From the NCBI GenBank assembly GCA_947625915.1, contig CANQPX010000004.1, positions 31,205 to 95,204 on the forward strand: a DNA stretch of 64,000 nt, read 5' to 3'. The stretch's first letter is position 1. Each line of letters begins with the position of its first letter. Below, piece by piece: positions 26,720-35,560 of this stretch. The notes under the pieces are model-generated. The model saw only the letters and a program-made list of their open reading frames with translations. It had not been told where the DNA came from and did not search any database. Position numbers and translations under genes: made by a program. The DNA is from an uncultured Clostridia bacterium (lineage in GTDB: Bacteria; Bacillota; Clostridia; Oscillospirales; Ruminococcaceae).

Positions 26720-27385
26720 TTACTGATCTTTTATTTTAAGGACGGATTTGAGTTCTTTAGCCACATCTGTTTCCGATATCACAAGCAGTTTATCGCCGCT
26801 TTTCAGCATTGACTGACCGCGGGGGATTATCATGCAGCCGTTGCGGGTTATAGATACGATGTTGAACAGTATCGGCAGCTTGATATCCATGAGCATTTTT
26901 CCGTCATAAACATAGTTTTCGGGCAGCTGGACTTCAAAGAGCGTGACTTCCCCTCTGTTAAGGGAGAGAAGCTGCTTTATCCTTGAAGTATCTACTTCGC
27001 GCTCGATGAGTGAAGCGATACTGTTTGTGCTGTTTATGACGTTATCTATCCCGAGAGCCTGCATAGCCGCAACATTTTTGGGGTTATTGGATTTGGCAAC
27101 GGTTTTTTGTACTCCGAATTTTTTCTTTGCGAGCTGACAGGCGATAAGGTTAGTTTCGTCCGAGCCTGTTACGCTTACAAATGCGCTGGAATTTTCAAGC
27201 TTTGCGCTTTCGAGCACTTCAAGTCTTGTGGCATCGCCGCATATTATGGGGATATCCATTTCATTGGCGATATGTTTGCAAACGTCTTCGTCTATTTCGA
27301 TGACCAATGGTTCATGACCGTGTTCGATCAATGTACGGACGAGGTAATATCCGACCTTTCCGCCTCCGATAATTGTAACTTTCAA
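26720..27385 (-). CDS. trkA: TrkA/KtrA family potassium-uptake regulator (RCK), second of pair
   Basis: 221 aa, starting with TTG 9 bases after TAGGAG. It has an N-terminal Rossmann RCK domain (GGGKVGYYLV, acidic DEDVCK, GDATRLE, SVTGSDETN) and a C-terminal TrkA_C domain ending in SGDKLLVISE. Such proteins gate TrkH/KtrB potassium channels according to NAD(H), ATP/ADP or c-di-AMP. A paralogue lies immediately upstream, but no channel gene is present in the window, so the partner must be encoded elsewhere. Confidence 0.88.
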   Translation of the reverse strand: MKVTIIGGGKVGYYLVRTLIEHGHEPLVIEIDEDVCKHIANEMDIPIICGDATRLEVLESAKLENSSAFVSVTGSDETNLIACQLAKKKFGVQKTVAKSNNPKNVAAMQALGIDNVINSTNSIASLIEREVDTSRIKQLLSLNRGEVTLFEVQLPENYVYDGKMLMDIKLPILFNIVSITRNGCMIIPRGQSMLKSGDKLLVISETDVAKELKSVLKIKDQ

Positions 27386-27412
27386 TAAATTACGCTCCTA
27401 ACGATAATTTTG

Positions 27413-28030
27413 TTAATCTGCAAATTTAGCGATGATCAATCTGTCGCCCTTGATGATCTCATAGTTTGTAAGAAACATTCTGCTGACGGTATTGTCGATA
27501 TGTTCAACGGCAACAAGCACTTCACCGTCTTCAAAATCGATCTCGCTGACGCGTTTTCCGATGAGATCTTTCGGTACGTCCACTTCATACATCAGGATAT
27601 TATGGTTCCCGACGCTTATGCTGCTGGATCCTTCCGCCATCAAAGCCGTACAAAGCGTTGAAACGGTAAGGTTCGTAGGGCAGATAGTTTCCAGACCGAA
27701 CTCTTTAAAGACTTCATTTTTGCGCGGGTCGTTCACTCTTGCGAATATTCTTGGGACATGGAAGAACTCTTTAGCGAGCTGGGCGACCATGAGGTTCATG
27801 TTATCGTCCGAAGTTACGGCAACGAGGGCGTCGCAGTTTTCGATGCCTGCGCGTTTGAGAACGTCCTGATCGATAGCGACTCCGAGGGTAGTGTAGCCTG
27901 AAAAGTCAGGTGAAAGGTCATTGAATTCGCTTCGATCGCCGCTGATGACAGAGACATCGTTACCTTGGGCTGACAGTCTGTTGCAGAGGGTAGAACCTAC
28001 TTTGCCGCAGCCTATTATCAATATGTTCAT
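27413..28030 (-). CDS. trkA: TrkA/KtrA family potassium-uptake regulator (RCK), first of pair
   Basis: 205 aa from the ATG at 28030, the usual family beginning (MNILIIGCGKVGSTLC). The only clear Shine-Dalgarno (AGAGGAG) lies directly against an upstream in-frame ATG at 28063, so the longer 216-aa form remains possible. It has the same two-domain RCK layout as the downstream gene and AVTSDDNMN in the nucleotide pocket. The pair probably forms a heteromeric ring or arose by tandem duplication. Confidence 0.87.
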   Translation of the reverse strand: MNILIIGCGKVGSTLCNRLSAQGNDVSVISGDRSEFNDLSPDFSGYTTLGVAIDQDVLKRAGIENCDALVAVTSDDNMNLMVAQLAKEFFHVPRIFARVNDPRKNEVFKEFGLETICPTNLTVSTLCTALMAEGSSSISVGNHNILMYEVDVPKDLIGKRVSEIDFEDGEVLVAVEHIDNTVSRMFLTNYEIIKGDRLIIAKFAD

Positions 28031-28201
28031 TTTAAGAAACAGCGTTCCGAATTCACGGAACATCTCCTCTCTTCAAGAAAATACACATACTTATTATATA
28101 ACACATTCGCAAAAATTACAATAGTTTTTTCAATAAAAATTTAAAATTATCCTTTTATTTACATTTGTTAGAAATAATATACAGATATTCTCCGAACGGC
28201 G

Positions 28202-28230
28202 TTGACAAAATTTTTCCAATGTATTATAAT
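28202..28230 (+). promoter_or_regulatory. Consensus sigma-A promoter for the GH35 gene
   Basis: TTGACA, a 17-base spacer, then TATAAT: a perfect match to the vegetative consensus. It lies 36 bases before the beta-galactosidase start in the divergent gap. Confidence 0.88.
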
Positions 28231-28266
28231 TGTAATAAACCGATATCTGCGGAAGGAGAAATTGCC

Positions 28267-30018
28267 ATGTTTGAAGTAAAAGAAAAATTTTATCTTGACG
28301 GAAAACATTTCCGGATAATTTCCGGTTCGTTCCATTATTTCAGGACAGTGCCGGAATATTGGAGAGACAGACTGGAAAAACTCGTCAATATGGGCTGCAA
28401 CACCGTTGAAACATACATACCTTGGAATTTCCACGAGCCTTATAAGGGAAAGTTCCTTTGGGACGGCATGAGGGATATCGTCAGATTTATTGAGACCGCT
28501 TCGGAACTCGGTCTGTACATTATCATACGTCCGTCGCCGTATATCTGCGCGGAATGGGAGTTCGGCGGACTTCCCGCATGGCTGCTGAAAGACAGGGATA
28601 TGCGCTTGAGATGCAGCTATAAGCCTTATCTTGACGCGGTAAAGGACTATTACAGCGTGCTTATGCCCAAACTTGCGCCGTACCAGATAACGAACGGCGG
28701 GAAAATTATTCTTATCCAGATAGAGAATGAGTATGGATATTACGGCAACGATACCGCTTATCTTGAATTTTTGCGGGATACGATGAGAGGATACGGCATA
28801 AACGTTCCGTTTGTAACATCGGACGGTCCTTGGAGCGAAGCGGTGTTCAGGTCAGGCTTGGTAAGCGGCGCACTTCCCACGGGGAACTTCGGTTCGAGCG
28901 CGGAATGGCAGTTTTCGCAGATGAAAAAATATATCGGGAACGATAAGCCGCTTATGTGCATGGAATTCTGGGACGGCTGGTTCGACGCATGGGGCGAGGA
29001 ACACCATACTTCCGATACGAAAAAAGCCGCAGAAGAGCTTGATACTCTTTTGCAGCTCGGCAATATGAATTTCTATATGTTTGAAGGCGGAACGAATTTC
29101 GGTTTCACTTCAGGAAGAAACGGCGGCAGCCGAACGGGAGATGTGACTTCCTACGATTATGATTCGCCGCTTACGGAGGACGGGCAGATCACGGATAAAT
29201 ATATTGCTTTCCGTGATGTGATACGGAAATACCGCGATTTTGAGGAAATTCCCCTTACAACAAAAATAAAACGCAAAAATTACGGAAAAATAAAATGTTC
29301 GGGCAGAGCGGATCTGTTTTCCGTTATCGAAAAGATATCCTCGCCGATACACTCCCCATATCCGCTGACAATGGAGGAGGTCGGTCAGAATTACGGATAT
29401 ATTTTGTACCGTGTAAATTTGCGTGATGACGAAAAGGCGGAAGGGGTATGTCTTGAAGGCGCTGCGGACAGAGTTGAAGGCTATCTGAACGGAGAAAAGA
29501 TGTTTACGGCATTTGCGGAAAATATTTCCGAAAAATTTGAAATAAAAAGCAGTTCAAAGGGCGGAACGATAGATCTGCTTTGTGAAAACATGGGGCGGGA
29601 AAATTTCGGCACGGGACTTGAAAGTCAGCGCAAGGGAATTTCCGGCGGGATAAAAATAAACGATCACCGTTATTTCGGGATAGATATTTTCCCGCTGCCG
29701 CTCGATGAGGAACAGATCGCAAAAGTTTCGGAATGTGAATTTTCCGATGCTGCGGATAAAAATTCTCCTGCTTTTCATAAGTTTATTTTTGATGCAGATG
29801 AAGCGGGAGATACTTTCATTGAACTTGACGGTTTCGGGAAAGGCTGTGTATTTATAAACGGTTTCAACCTCGGGCGTTTCTGGGAGATAGGACCGCAAAA
29901 AAGGCTGTATATTCCTGCTCCGCTCATAAATTCGGGAAAAAACGAGATTATCGTTTTTGAAACGGAAGGAAAATTTTCGGAAGAGATATTTCTTTCCGAT
30001 GAGCCGTGTTTGGGGTGA
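28267..30018 (+). CDS. Glycoside hydrolase family 35 beta-galactosidase
   Basis: 583 aa from the ATG at 28267 (AAGGAG upstream); the track's extra 34 codons cover the promoter. The TIM barrel has the classic opening ISGSFHYFRTVPEYWRDRL and TYIPWNFHEP, acid/base Glu in QIENEYGYYG (about 153) and nucleophile Glu in MEFWDGW (about 232). C-terminal galactose-binding-like sheets follow (VFINGFNLGRFW). No signal peptide, so it acts on imported galactosides, for example galactan side chains of pectin. Confidence 0.94.
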   Translation: MFEVKEKFYLDGKHFRIISGSFHYFRTVPEYWRDRLEKLVNMGCNTVETYIPWNFHEPYKGKFLWDGMRDIVRFIETASELGLYIIIRPSPYICAEWEFGGLPAWLLKDRDMRLRCSYKPYLDAVKDYYSVLMPKLAPYQITNGGKIILIQIENEYGYYGNDTAYLEFLRDTMRGYGINVPFVTSDGPWSEAVFRSGLVSGALPTGNFGSSAEWQFSQMKKYIGNDKPLMCMEFWDGWFDAWGEEHHTSDTKKAAEELDTLLQLGNMNFYMFEGGTNFGFTSGRNGGSRTGDVTSYDYDSPLTEDGQITDKYIAFRDVIRKYRDFEEIPLTTKIKRKNYGKIKCSGRADLFSVIEKISSPIHSPYPLTMEEVGQNYGYILYRVNLRDDEKAEGVCLEGAADRVEGYLNGEKMFTAFAENISEKFEIKSSSKGGTIDLLCENMGRENFGTGLESQRKGISGGIKINDHRYFGIDIFPLPLDEEQIAKVSECEFSDAADKNSPAFHKFIFDADEAGDTFIELDGFGKGCVFINGFNLGRFWEIGPQKRLYIPAPLINSGKNEIIVFETEGKFSEEIFLSDEPCLG

Positions 30019-30033
30019 GCGTTGTTTCTAAAC

Positions 30034-30057
30034 AAAAATAGGCGCGCTTATGGCGCG
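30034..30057 (-). terminator. Minus-strand terminator after element copy B
   Basis: On the minus strand CGCGC, loop CATAA, GCGCG, then CCTATTTTTG. It would end a minus-strand transcript that has passed through copy B. Confidence 0.6.
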
Positions 30058-30096
30058 GGGTTCAGTCTGTAGAAAAATTATTTACAAAAATATAAC

Positions 30097-30369
30097 ATAG
30101 TTCGTTGTCAAACAACTCACCGGGTTGTTTGACAAGGGAAAATTTGAAAAAATTTGTTAGTTCAAGGGGGAAGCCCTCTATCGCAGGGCTTCCCCCTCTT
30201 GCTGTCTGCGACAGCAATTCACCCCCTGCGGAGCTCCTAAAGGCATTAGGGGATTTCGCCGTCTGCGGACGGCGACGAGGGCTCCGCCCCTCGACCCCGC
30301 GAGCTGAGCTCAGCTCGATCAGCTTTTCGGGCAAGGTTTTGTTTTTCATTTTTTTAGTTTGTCCGCGCC
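30097..30369 (-). repeat. Seven-hairpin dispersed element, copy B
   Basis: Minus-strand copy, 273 bp, very similar to copy A through the last four hairpins. The second hairpin is CGAGGG/CCCTCG and the third is TCGCCGTC/GACGGCGA (loop CGCA), where copy A has different but equally paired stems. It starts 74 bases beyond the stop of the minus-strand binding-protein gene at 30444. The two ORF-track entries here (30062 and 30105) are artefacts of GC-rich stems. With the flanking hairpins it accounts for the 425-base gap. Confidence 0.9.
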
Positions 30370-30390
30370 TGTTTTTAGTTTTTTGACAGT

Positions 30391-30423
30391 CAGAACCCCC
30401 GCGCTTATGGCACGGGGGTTCTG
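30391..30423 (-). other. 11-bp perfect hairpin next to copy B
   Basis: CAGAACCCCCG pairs with CGGGGGTTCTG around an 11-base loop containing GCTTATGG. It follows the stop of the TrpX-like gene but has no T-run. A partial second copy of its loop and right arm occurs on the far side of copy B (30046-30065). Confidence 0.6.
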
Positions 30424-30443
30424 ATATTCGTGGATTGTAATTA

Positions 30444-31469
30444 TTATTCGTTGCTTGCGTTTGTCGTTACTTTTTCTGCATCTGTGTATGCGTCGGGAAG
30501 TGTTATGCCAAACTGTGAAAGTACGTCTGTATTTACAACGGGAGTGCAGTCGTAGATCTGCTGTACGGGGATATCGCCTGCTTTTTCACCTTTGAGTATG
30601 CGTATGCCGATGTCGCCTGTTGCTTTTCCCAGTGCAACATAATCTATGCTCATTGAAGCAATGCAGCCGTTTGCGACCTGCTCAACTTCCGAGCCGTAAA
30701 CGGGGATATTTGCGGCATTTGCCTGTTCAAGAAGTACGGAAAGGTTGTTTACAACGTTGTTATCGGTGAAGTTGTTTATGCAGTCTACCTGAGGGCAAAG
30801 TGTTGCTGCTGCCTGAGGGATATCTGCAGCGCCCTGAACGCCTTGCTCAACGATCTCAAGCCCCTTAGGCTCGGCGATCTCTTTAAGAGTTGCAAGGTGA
30901 GAAACGGAATTTGCTTCACTTGTTGTATAAAGAACGCCTATCTTCTTAACATCGGGCTGGAGAGCCATGATAAGATCTGTCTGTGCGTCAAAGTCAAGCA
31001 TATCCGCAGTACCTGTGCAGTTTCCGCCGGGAGCTGTCACATCGTCTACCAGACCTGCCGCAACAGGATCCGAAACAGCGCAGAAAACAACGGGTATATC
31101 GGTGTTTGCCGCAGCGGCATATGCGGATATAGCCGCAGGTGTTGCGATGGCAAAGATTATGTCATATTCCTTTGCAGCCATATTCTTGGCGATGGAGTCG
31201 CAAGTCGCGCTGTCCATATTGCCGTCCTGATGGTCGATATCGAGTTTATCGGCAATATCGGACGCTTTGAGAGCTTCTTCGATACCTTGGTCACAGTTAT
31301 CCAGTGAAGGGTGACTTCCGTACTGGATTATGCCGACTTTAAAGCTGTCAGCAGAAGCACTGCCGTTGTCTGCACCGTTATCCGCAGCATCTCCGCCCGA
31401 ACATGATGTGAGAGCTGCAAGAGAAAGTGCCGCAGCGGTCAGAAATGATACTATTTTACTTTTTTTCAT
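30444..31469 (-). CDS. TrpX-like ABC transporter substrate-binding lipoprotein
   Basis: 341 aa with signal peptide and lipobox LAALTSC (Cys about 23). The mature part begins FKVGIIQYGSHPSLDNC and contains PVVFCAVSDP and GVLYTTSEANS, characteristic of the ABC_sub_bind/TrpX group associated with tryptophan or tyrosine uptake. A consensus-like promoter and AAAGGAAG site precede it. The usual permease (TrpY) and ATPase (TrpZ) genes are absent on both sides, so it is an orphan receptor here. Confidence 0.88.
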   Translation of the reverse strand: MKKSKIVSFLTAAALSLAALTSCSGGDAADNGADNGSASADSFKVGIIQYGSHPSLDNCDQGIEEALKASDIADKLDIDHQDGNMDSATCDSIAKNMAAKEYDIIFAIATPAAISAYAAAANTDIPVVFCAVSDPVAAGLVDDVTAPGGNCTGTADMLDFDAQTDLIMALQPDVKKIGVLYTTSEANSVSHLATLKEIAEPKGLEIVEQGVQGAADIPQAAATLCPQVDCINNFTDNNVVNNLSVLLEQANAANIPVYGSEVEQVANGCIASMSIDYVALGKATGDIGIRILKGEKAGDIPVQQIYDCTPVVNTDVLSQFGITLPDAYTDAEKVTTNASNE

Positions 31470-31516
31470 AATGAACTTCCTTTCATTAAAATTGCATTAG
31501 GATTTTGACCTTTTGA

Positions 31517-31545
31517 ATAATATCACTTTACCGCATCGATATCAA
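31517..31545 (-). promoter_or_regulatory. Promoter for the TrpX-like gene
   Basis: On the minus strand TTGATA, 17 bases, TATTAT. One mismatch in each hexamer from the vegetative consensus; 48 bases before the start codon. Confidence 0.6.
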
Positions 31546-31551
31546 GTGATT

Positions 31552-31821
31552 TCAATTAATTTTTTGTGTCGCAAGCATTAACGCAGCCGCTTGTACCGCA
31601 AATATAAACGGCAGACCGAGCATGAAACGCATATGCTTAGTCTTATGCCTTATGATGAGCATAGTTATGTACATTGCCGCAGAACCTCCCGCAAGTGCAA
31701 GCAGGAACAATGTTTTTTCGGGAATTCTCCAAATGCCGTGCTTTGCTCTGTGTTTGTCGGATATCGTGACGGCGCAGGATATTATGCTTATGATAATAAA
31801 ATATATGATAAAAATTTTCAA
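31552..31821 (-). CDS. DUF1294 family membrane protein
   Basis: 89 aa, three membrane spans. It starts with TTG, 7 bases after AAGGAG. The family signature is DKHRAKHGIWRIPE followed by LLALAGGSAAMYI and the RHKTKH motif. Function unknown in the literature I recall. It sits alone between the binding-protein and HD-domain genes on the same strand. Confidence 0.85.
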   Translation of the reverse strand: MKIFIIYFIIISIISCAVTISDKHRAKHGIWRIPEKTLFLLALAGGSAAMYITMLIIRHKTKHMRFMLGLPFIFAVQAAALMLATQKIN

Positions 31822-31895
31822 ATCGAGGCTCCTTGTTTTTCATAAAAATATTCGGCGGCACTGCTGTGCCGCCGTAAGGTAAATTATTATTATTA

Positions 31896-32471
31896 TTATT
31901 CCAGAAAATATGACGCTTCCATATCGGCGGTGCTGAGTGCAAACGCCAATGGGAACATTTCCAGTGCTCTGCCGACCTGATTTTTGTCCTCCGTTGAAGA
32001 AAATCCCATATGATATCTTATTGCAAACGCTTCTTCACGGGTCAGCTTCATGAAGCCTGTTATTATGTATACCGATTTTTCACCGTGTCCGTAAGGAAGT
32101 TTATCATCTATCGCATAATAGGGGACTTTCTCCCATACTCCCTGATCGTTTTTTGCATTACGGTAGTCTGTCTTATAGAAATTGATCTTGCATACGTCAT
32201 GCAGCAGCGCGGAGACCGCTACCGATTCATCGGAATAATTCATTTTATAGACTGTTTTTGCCCGCTCACGGGAAAGATAGTCTTTAAGGCAATAATAAAC
32301 GTTAAGGCTGTGTTCGAGGAGCCCGCCTTCGTGCGCGCCGTGGAAGCGCGTACTTGCCGGAGCGGTAAAAAAATCGCTTTTGTCCGACAGCAGATATTCA
32401 AGCATAGCGTCTGCGCCGTCTCTCGTGATGTTGGATTTATAAATGTCGATAAATTCCTGTTTATGATCCAT
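31896..32471 (-). CDS. HD-domain protein (putative phosphohydrolase)
   Basis: 191 aa from the ATG at 32471; an in-frame ATG at 32477 overlaps the beta-mannosidase stop but is too close to the AAAGGTGA site. The HD metal motif is visible as HEGGLLEHSL followed by ALLHDVCKI. This is a compact HD hydrolase, possibly acting on nucleotides or RNA ends like the YhaM HD domain. It is coupled to the upstream GH2 gene. Confidence 0.82.
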   Translation of the reverse strand: MDHKQEFIDIYKSNITRDGADAMLEYLLSDKSDFFTAPASTRFHGAHEGGLLEHSLNVYYCLKDYLSRERAKTVYKMNYSDESVAVSALLHDVCKINFYKTDYRNAKNDQGVWEKVPYYAIDDKLPYGHGEKSVYIITGFMKLTREEAFAIRYHMGFSSTEDKNQVGRALEMFPLAFALSTADMEASYFLE

Positions 32472-32473
32472 TA

Positions 32474-34948
32474 TCATTCACCTTTCACAAGATCGTAATA
32501 GCTTTTTACGGTGATCTTCTTTTCAAGATCGCTTGCCGTAAAATTCGCGGGAACAGCAGATCTGTTCACAAGTATGGAATGTATCTGACCGTGCAGATCG
32601 AACCAGTTATCCTTGAACGGACATTCAAATTCGTCAATATCAAGGAAAACTCCTTTTGCAAAATTTTTGCTCGTTACCGAAAATCTGTACAGATCTCCGA
32701 GCAGATCCGCTTTTACCGTTATTTCCGGTTCGAGAAAACGGAATTCCTTCGGCTTTACGAGCATACAAGTTCCTCCTGATATCACCGTGTTGCTGCGTAC
32801 AAGGGAATATTCTATGTAATGGTTCCTGCAAAGCTCCTTATCGTTGGGATCGAGTTTTGTGAGTTCCGGAGTAAGTTCGATAAGGTCTTCCGCTGTCATC
32901 GGCGGAACGGTGATATCCACCGAACCGTGAGCGATAACGGTAGTATCATTTTTGCGTACTCTCCATCGTATGCTGCCGACAAATTCTTCATCGGTCTCGT
33001 TGGATACATTCACAATGATCTTTTCCTTATCGCTGTCATCGACAGAACACAATATCGGCGCATAAAATCTTTTTGCGTAGTAGTGCAAGGCTTTCCAGCG
33101 TCCGAAATAGTCTATGGACGACCATGATATGGTGGGGTTGCTGTCGTTTACCTGCCAGTACAGCGCGCCCATGCACCTGCCTCTGTTGCGGCGAAGGTGT
33201 TCAACGCATATTCGCAGGGCTTCCGCCTGAACTAATTGAGTGGCATAAATAAGGTTTTCAAAAGAATACGGATAATGCACCGTCTGAGCAAGGTAATAAA
33301 GGAGCTTTTCATTTCCCGCTTCGCATTTATGATGTGCTTCCATAACGGGAGACATAAGGTTAAGATCGTCTTTTGACGCAAAGCTGCGTATGGACTTTAT
33401 GCTTGGCAGCGATTCAAACCCGAACTCGGAGCAGAAGCGGAATTTGTAATTCCTGAAATCAGAGAGCGGGCGGAAATTATGCCATACCGCCCAATAGTGA
33501 GTATCGCCTTTATTTTCTGAACTCGGGTCGGAAAATCCTCCGCCCGATGACGGAGACGACGGGTGGTAATATCTTTGAGGGTCATAATGTTTTATGACAT
33601 TAGGGGCTAATTTTTCAAATATCCTTAAATAGCTGTCTTTCTGTTTGTCCGTGACGGGGATCCCCCAATACATTATTGCGGATTCTATTTCGTTATTTCC
33701 GCACCACATGGCAAGAGAAGCGTGGTTCCGCAGGCGTTTTACGTTGTCGATGAATTCCTGACGGATATTTTTTGAAAAGTCGGTATCCGCGTTGTATACC
33801 GCGCAGGCGAAAGCAAGATCCTGCCATACGAGAAGTCCGAGCCTGTCGCAGATATCATAGAACCAATCGTCGGGATAGAAACCTCCTCCCCAGACGCGGA
33901 TCATATTATAATTTGCCGACGCGCAGCTTTCGAGAAGCTGTTTTGTGCGTTCGAGGGAACGGTTCGGCAGGATATTGTCCTCGGGGATATAGTTTGCGCC
34001 CATCGCGAAAATTTTTGTACCGTTTACTTTGAAGCAGAATTCCGAACCGTCGCGGTCGGGCAGGCGGCTGACTTCTATAGTTCTTAGACCTACATTGAAT
34101 TCTTTGATATCCACGGGTTCGCCTTTGCTGTAGAGCATGACTTTTATCATATAAAGGTTCTGCTTTCCGTGTCCGCGCACGTTCCAGAGCATGGGCGAAG
34201 TTATCATACATTCATTGGAAACGGTATCTCCGCTGCATTTCACAGACATAAGCGCATCATCGCCGTTAGGGGAAGTTATATTTATATCCAGCTTCAGATC
34301 ATCGGAAGATATATCCGAAAGTTTTGTTTCAAAATTAAGGCGTACATTTCCGCCGTAATGGTGTTGGGTCACATATATCGAGTCGATCCTTGCGCCTTTG
34401 ATGCATACAAGTTCGACATCACGCCATATGCCCATATCCGGAAGAGCGGGTCCCCAGTCCCAGCCGAACATATAATGCGCTTTCCGTATATGCGGGAAAC
34501 CGGGCAAAGTTGAATTTACGCCCCAGAGCGGATCCTGTTCTTGTTTTTCGGCGATATATCTTAACGGTGAGAATATTTTCAGTATAACGCTGTTGGTGCC
34601 TGATTTGATCTTATCAGTAACATCGAACTCATATATGCGGTGCATATTTTCCGTTGAGCCGATAAGTTCGCCGTTGAAATACACATCGGAAAGCGTATCC
34701 ACGCCGTTGAACCTGAGAAGGAATTTTTCATATGCGGCAAGGCTTTCATCGACTTCAAATCTATGCTCAAAAACATGATCCGATCCCGAGATCTCCAGAG
34801 CGCCGTACTGATTTTCGCCGTAATACGGATCGGGGATCTTTTTATTTTTCATAAGAACGCTGTAGACGGAAACGGGGAGATCGGCGGACAAGCTTTCATT
34901 TCCGCCGACGCGGTATATGCTCCAGTTTTTGTTTAATTTCATTATCAT
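32474..34948 (-). CDS. Glycoside hydrolase family 2 beta-mannosidase
   Basis: 824 aa; AGGAGG lies 9 bases before the ATG. Domain order: sugar-binding jelly roll (1-190, with AHYMFGWDWGPALPDMGIW), immunoglobulin-like domain, TIM barrel with VWGGGFYPDDWFYD, acid/base Glu in CGNNEIE (about 420) and nucleophile in CSEFGFES (about 510), then C-terminal beta domains. It removes non-reducing mannose from manno-oligosaccharides (EC 3.2.1.25). No signal peptide, so it probably works in the cytoplasm. Unlike the pectin cluster it targets mannan or N-glycan fragments. Confidence 0.94.
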   Translation of the reverse strand: MIMKLNKNWSIYRVGGNESLSADLPVSVYSVLMKNKKIPDPYYGENQYGALEISGSDHVFEHRFEVDESLAAYEKFLLRFNGVDTLSDVYFNGELIGSTENMHRIYEFDVTDKIKSGTNSVILKIFSPLRYIAEKQEQDPLWGVNSTLPGFPHIRKAHYMFGWDWGPALPDMGIWRDVELVCIKGARIDSIYVTQHHYGGNVRLNFETKLSDISSDDLKLDINITSPNGDDALMSVKCSGDTVSNECMITSPMLWNVRGHGKQNLYMIKVMLYSKGEPVDIKEFNVGLRTIEVSRLPDRDGSEFCFKVNGTKIFAMGANYIPEDNILPNRSLERTKQLLESCASANYNMIRVWGGGFYPDDWFYDICDRLGLLVWQDLAFACAVYNADTDFSKNIRQEFIDNVKRLRNHASLAMWCGNNEIESAIMYWGIPVTDKQKDSYLRIFEKLAPNVIKHYDPQRYYHPSSPSSGGGFSDPSSENKGDTHYWAVWHNFRPLSDFRNYKFRFCSEFGFESLPSIKSIRSFASKDDLNLMSPVMEAHHKCEAGNEKLLYYLAQTVHYPYSFENLIYATQLVQAEALRICVEHLRRNRGRCMGALYWQVNDSNPTISWSSIDYFGRWKALHYYAKRFYAPILCSVDDSDKEKIIVNVSNETDEEFVGSIRWRVRKNDTTVIAHGSVDITVPPMTAEDLIELTPELTKLDPNDKELCRNHYIEYSLVRSNTVISGGTCMLVKPKEFRFLEPEITVKADLLGDLYRFSVTSKNFAKGVFLDIDEFECPFKDNWFDLHGQIHSILVNRSAVPANFTASDLEKKITVKSYYDLVKGE

Positions 34949-34992
34949 TTCGGTGAGCCTCCTTATGACGGTGGTTTTATTGAACTGATTAA

Positions 34993-35021
34993 AGTATAAA
35001 CCTTTTGACCGATTTTGTCAA
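34993..35021 (-). promoter_or_regulatory. Promoter for the beta-mannosidase/HD pair
   Basis: On the minus strand TTGACA, 17 bases, TATACT; one mismatch from consensus. It lies in the 84-base gap between queF and the GH2 gene, so the GH2 gene is transcribed independently of the queuosine operon. Confidence 0.75.
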
Positions 35022-35032
35022 TAACATTTCGC

Positions 35033-35530
35033 TCATCTGTTATCTATTTTTTCGGGATAAAGGTCGTGATGCACAAGGCGTTCAACGGCAACTTTTTCCC
35101 ACATTGTGCCTTTTTTTCCGTAATTGCAGTACGGGTCGATGGAGATCCCGCCGCGTGGGGTAAATTTCCCCCAGACTTCGATATATTTCGGATCCATTAA
35201 TTTTATAAGATCCTTCATGATAATATTTACGCAGTCCTCGTGGAAATCCCCGTGGTTCCTGAAACTGTAAAGATAAAGTTTAAGAGATTTGCTTTCCACC
35301 ATTTTTACATCGGGAACGTATGAAATATAAATTGCGGCAAAATCAGGCTGACCTGTTATCGGGCAAAGACTCGTAAATTCGGGACAGTTGAATTTTACGA
35401 AATAATCGTTATCCTGATGTTTATTTACGAAAGTTTCGAGGACTTCGGGAGCATAATCATCGGGATATTTTGTTTTCCGGTTCCCTAACAATGTTATCCC
35501 CGCTGTTTCCTGTTCTGTTCTTCCTGACAT
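35033..35530 (-). CDS. queF: NADPH-dependent 7-cyano-7-deazaguanine reductase (preQ1 synthase)
   Basis: 165 aa, unimodular QueF. Catalytic Cys in [13 protein letters not shown], the QueF motif [13 protein letters not shown] and the FHEDCVN segment with Asp are all present. It reduces preQ0 to preQ1, the last soluble step before exchange into tRNA. Last gene of the que operon, 30 bases after the unusual HTH/deca-GX3 gene. Confidence 0.95.
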   Translation of the reverse strand: MSGRTEQETAGITLLGNRKTKYPDDYAPEVLETFVNKHQDNDYFVKFNCPEFTSLCPITGQPDFAAIYISYVPDVKMVESKSLKLYLYSFRNHGDFHEDCVNIIMKDLIKLMDPKYIEVWGKFTPRGGISIDPYCNYGKKGTMWEKVAVERLVHHDLYPEKIDNR

Positions 35531-35560
35531 AAATAATTTCTCCTTTTAATTATCTTGATC

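Noticed and set aside
30062-30386. ORFs on both strands within element copy B
   Set aside because: They are GC-rich hairpin arms without stop codons; the corresponding frames are not conserved in copies A and C.
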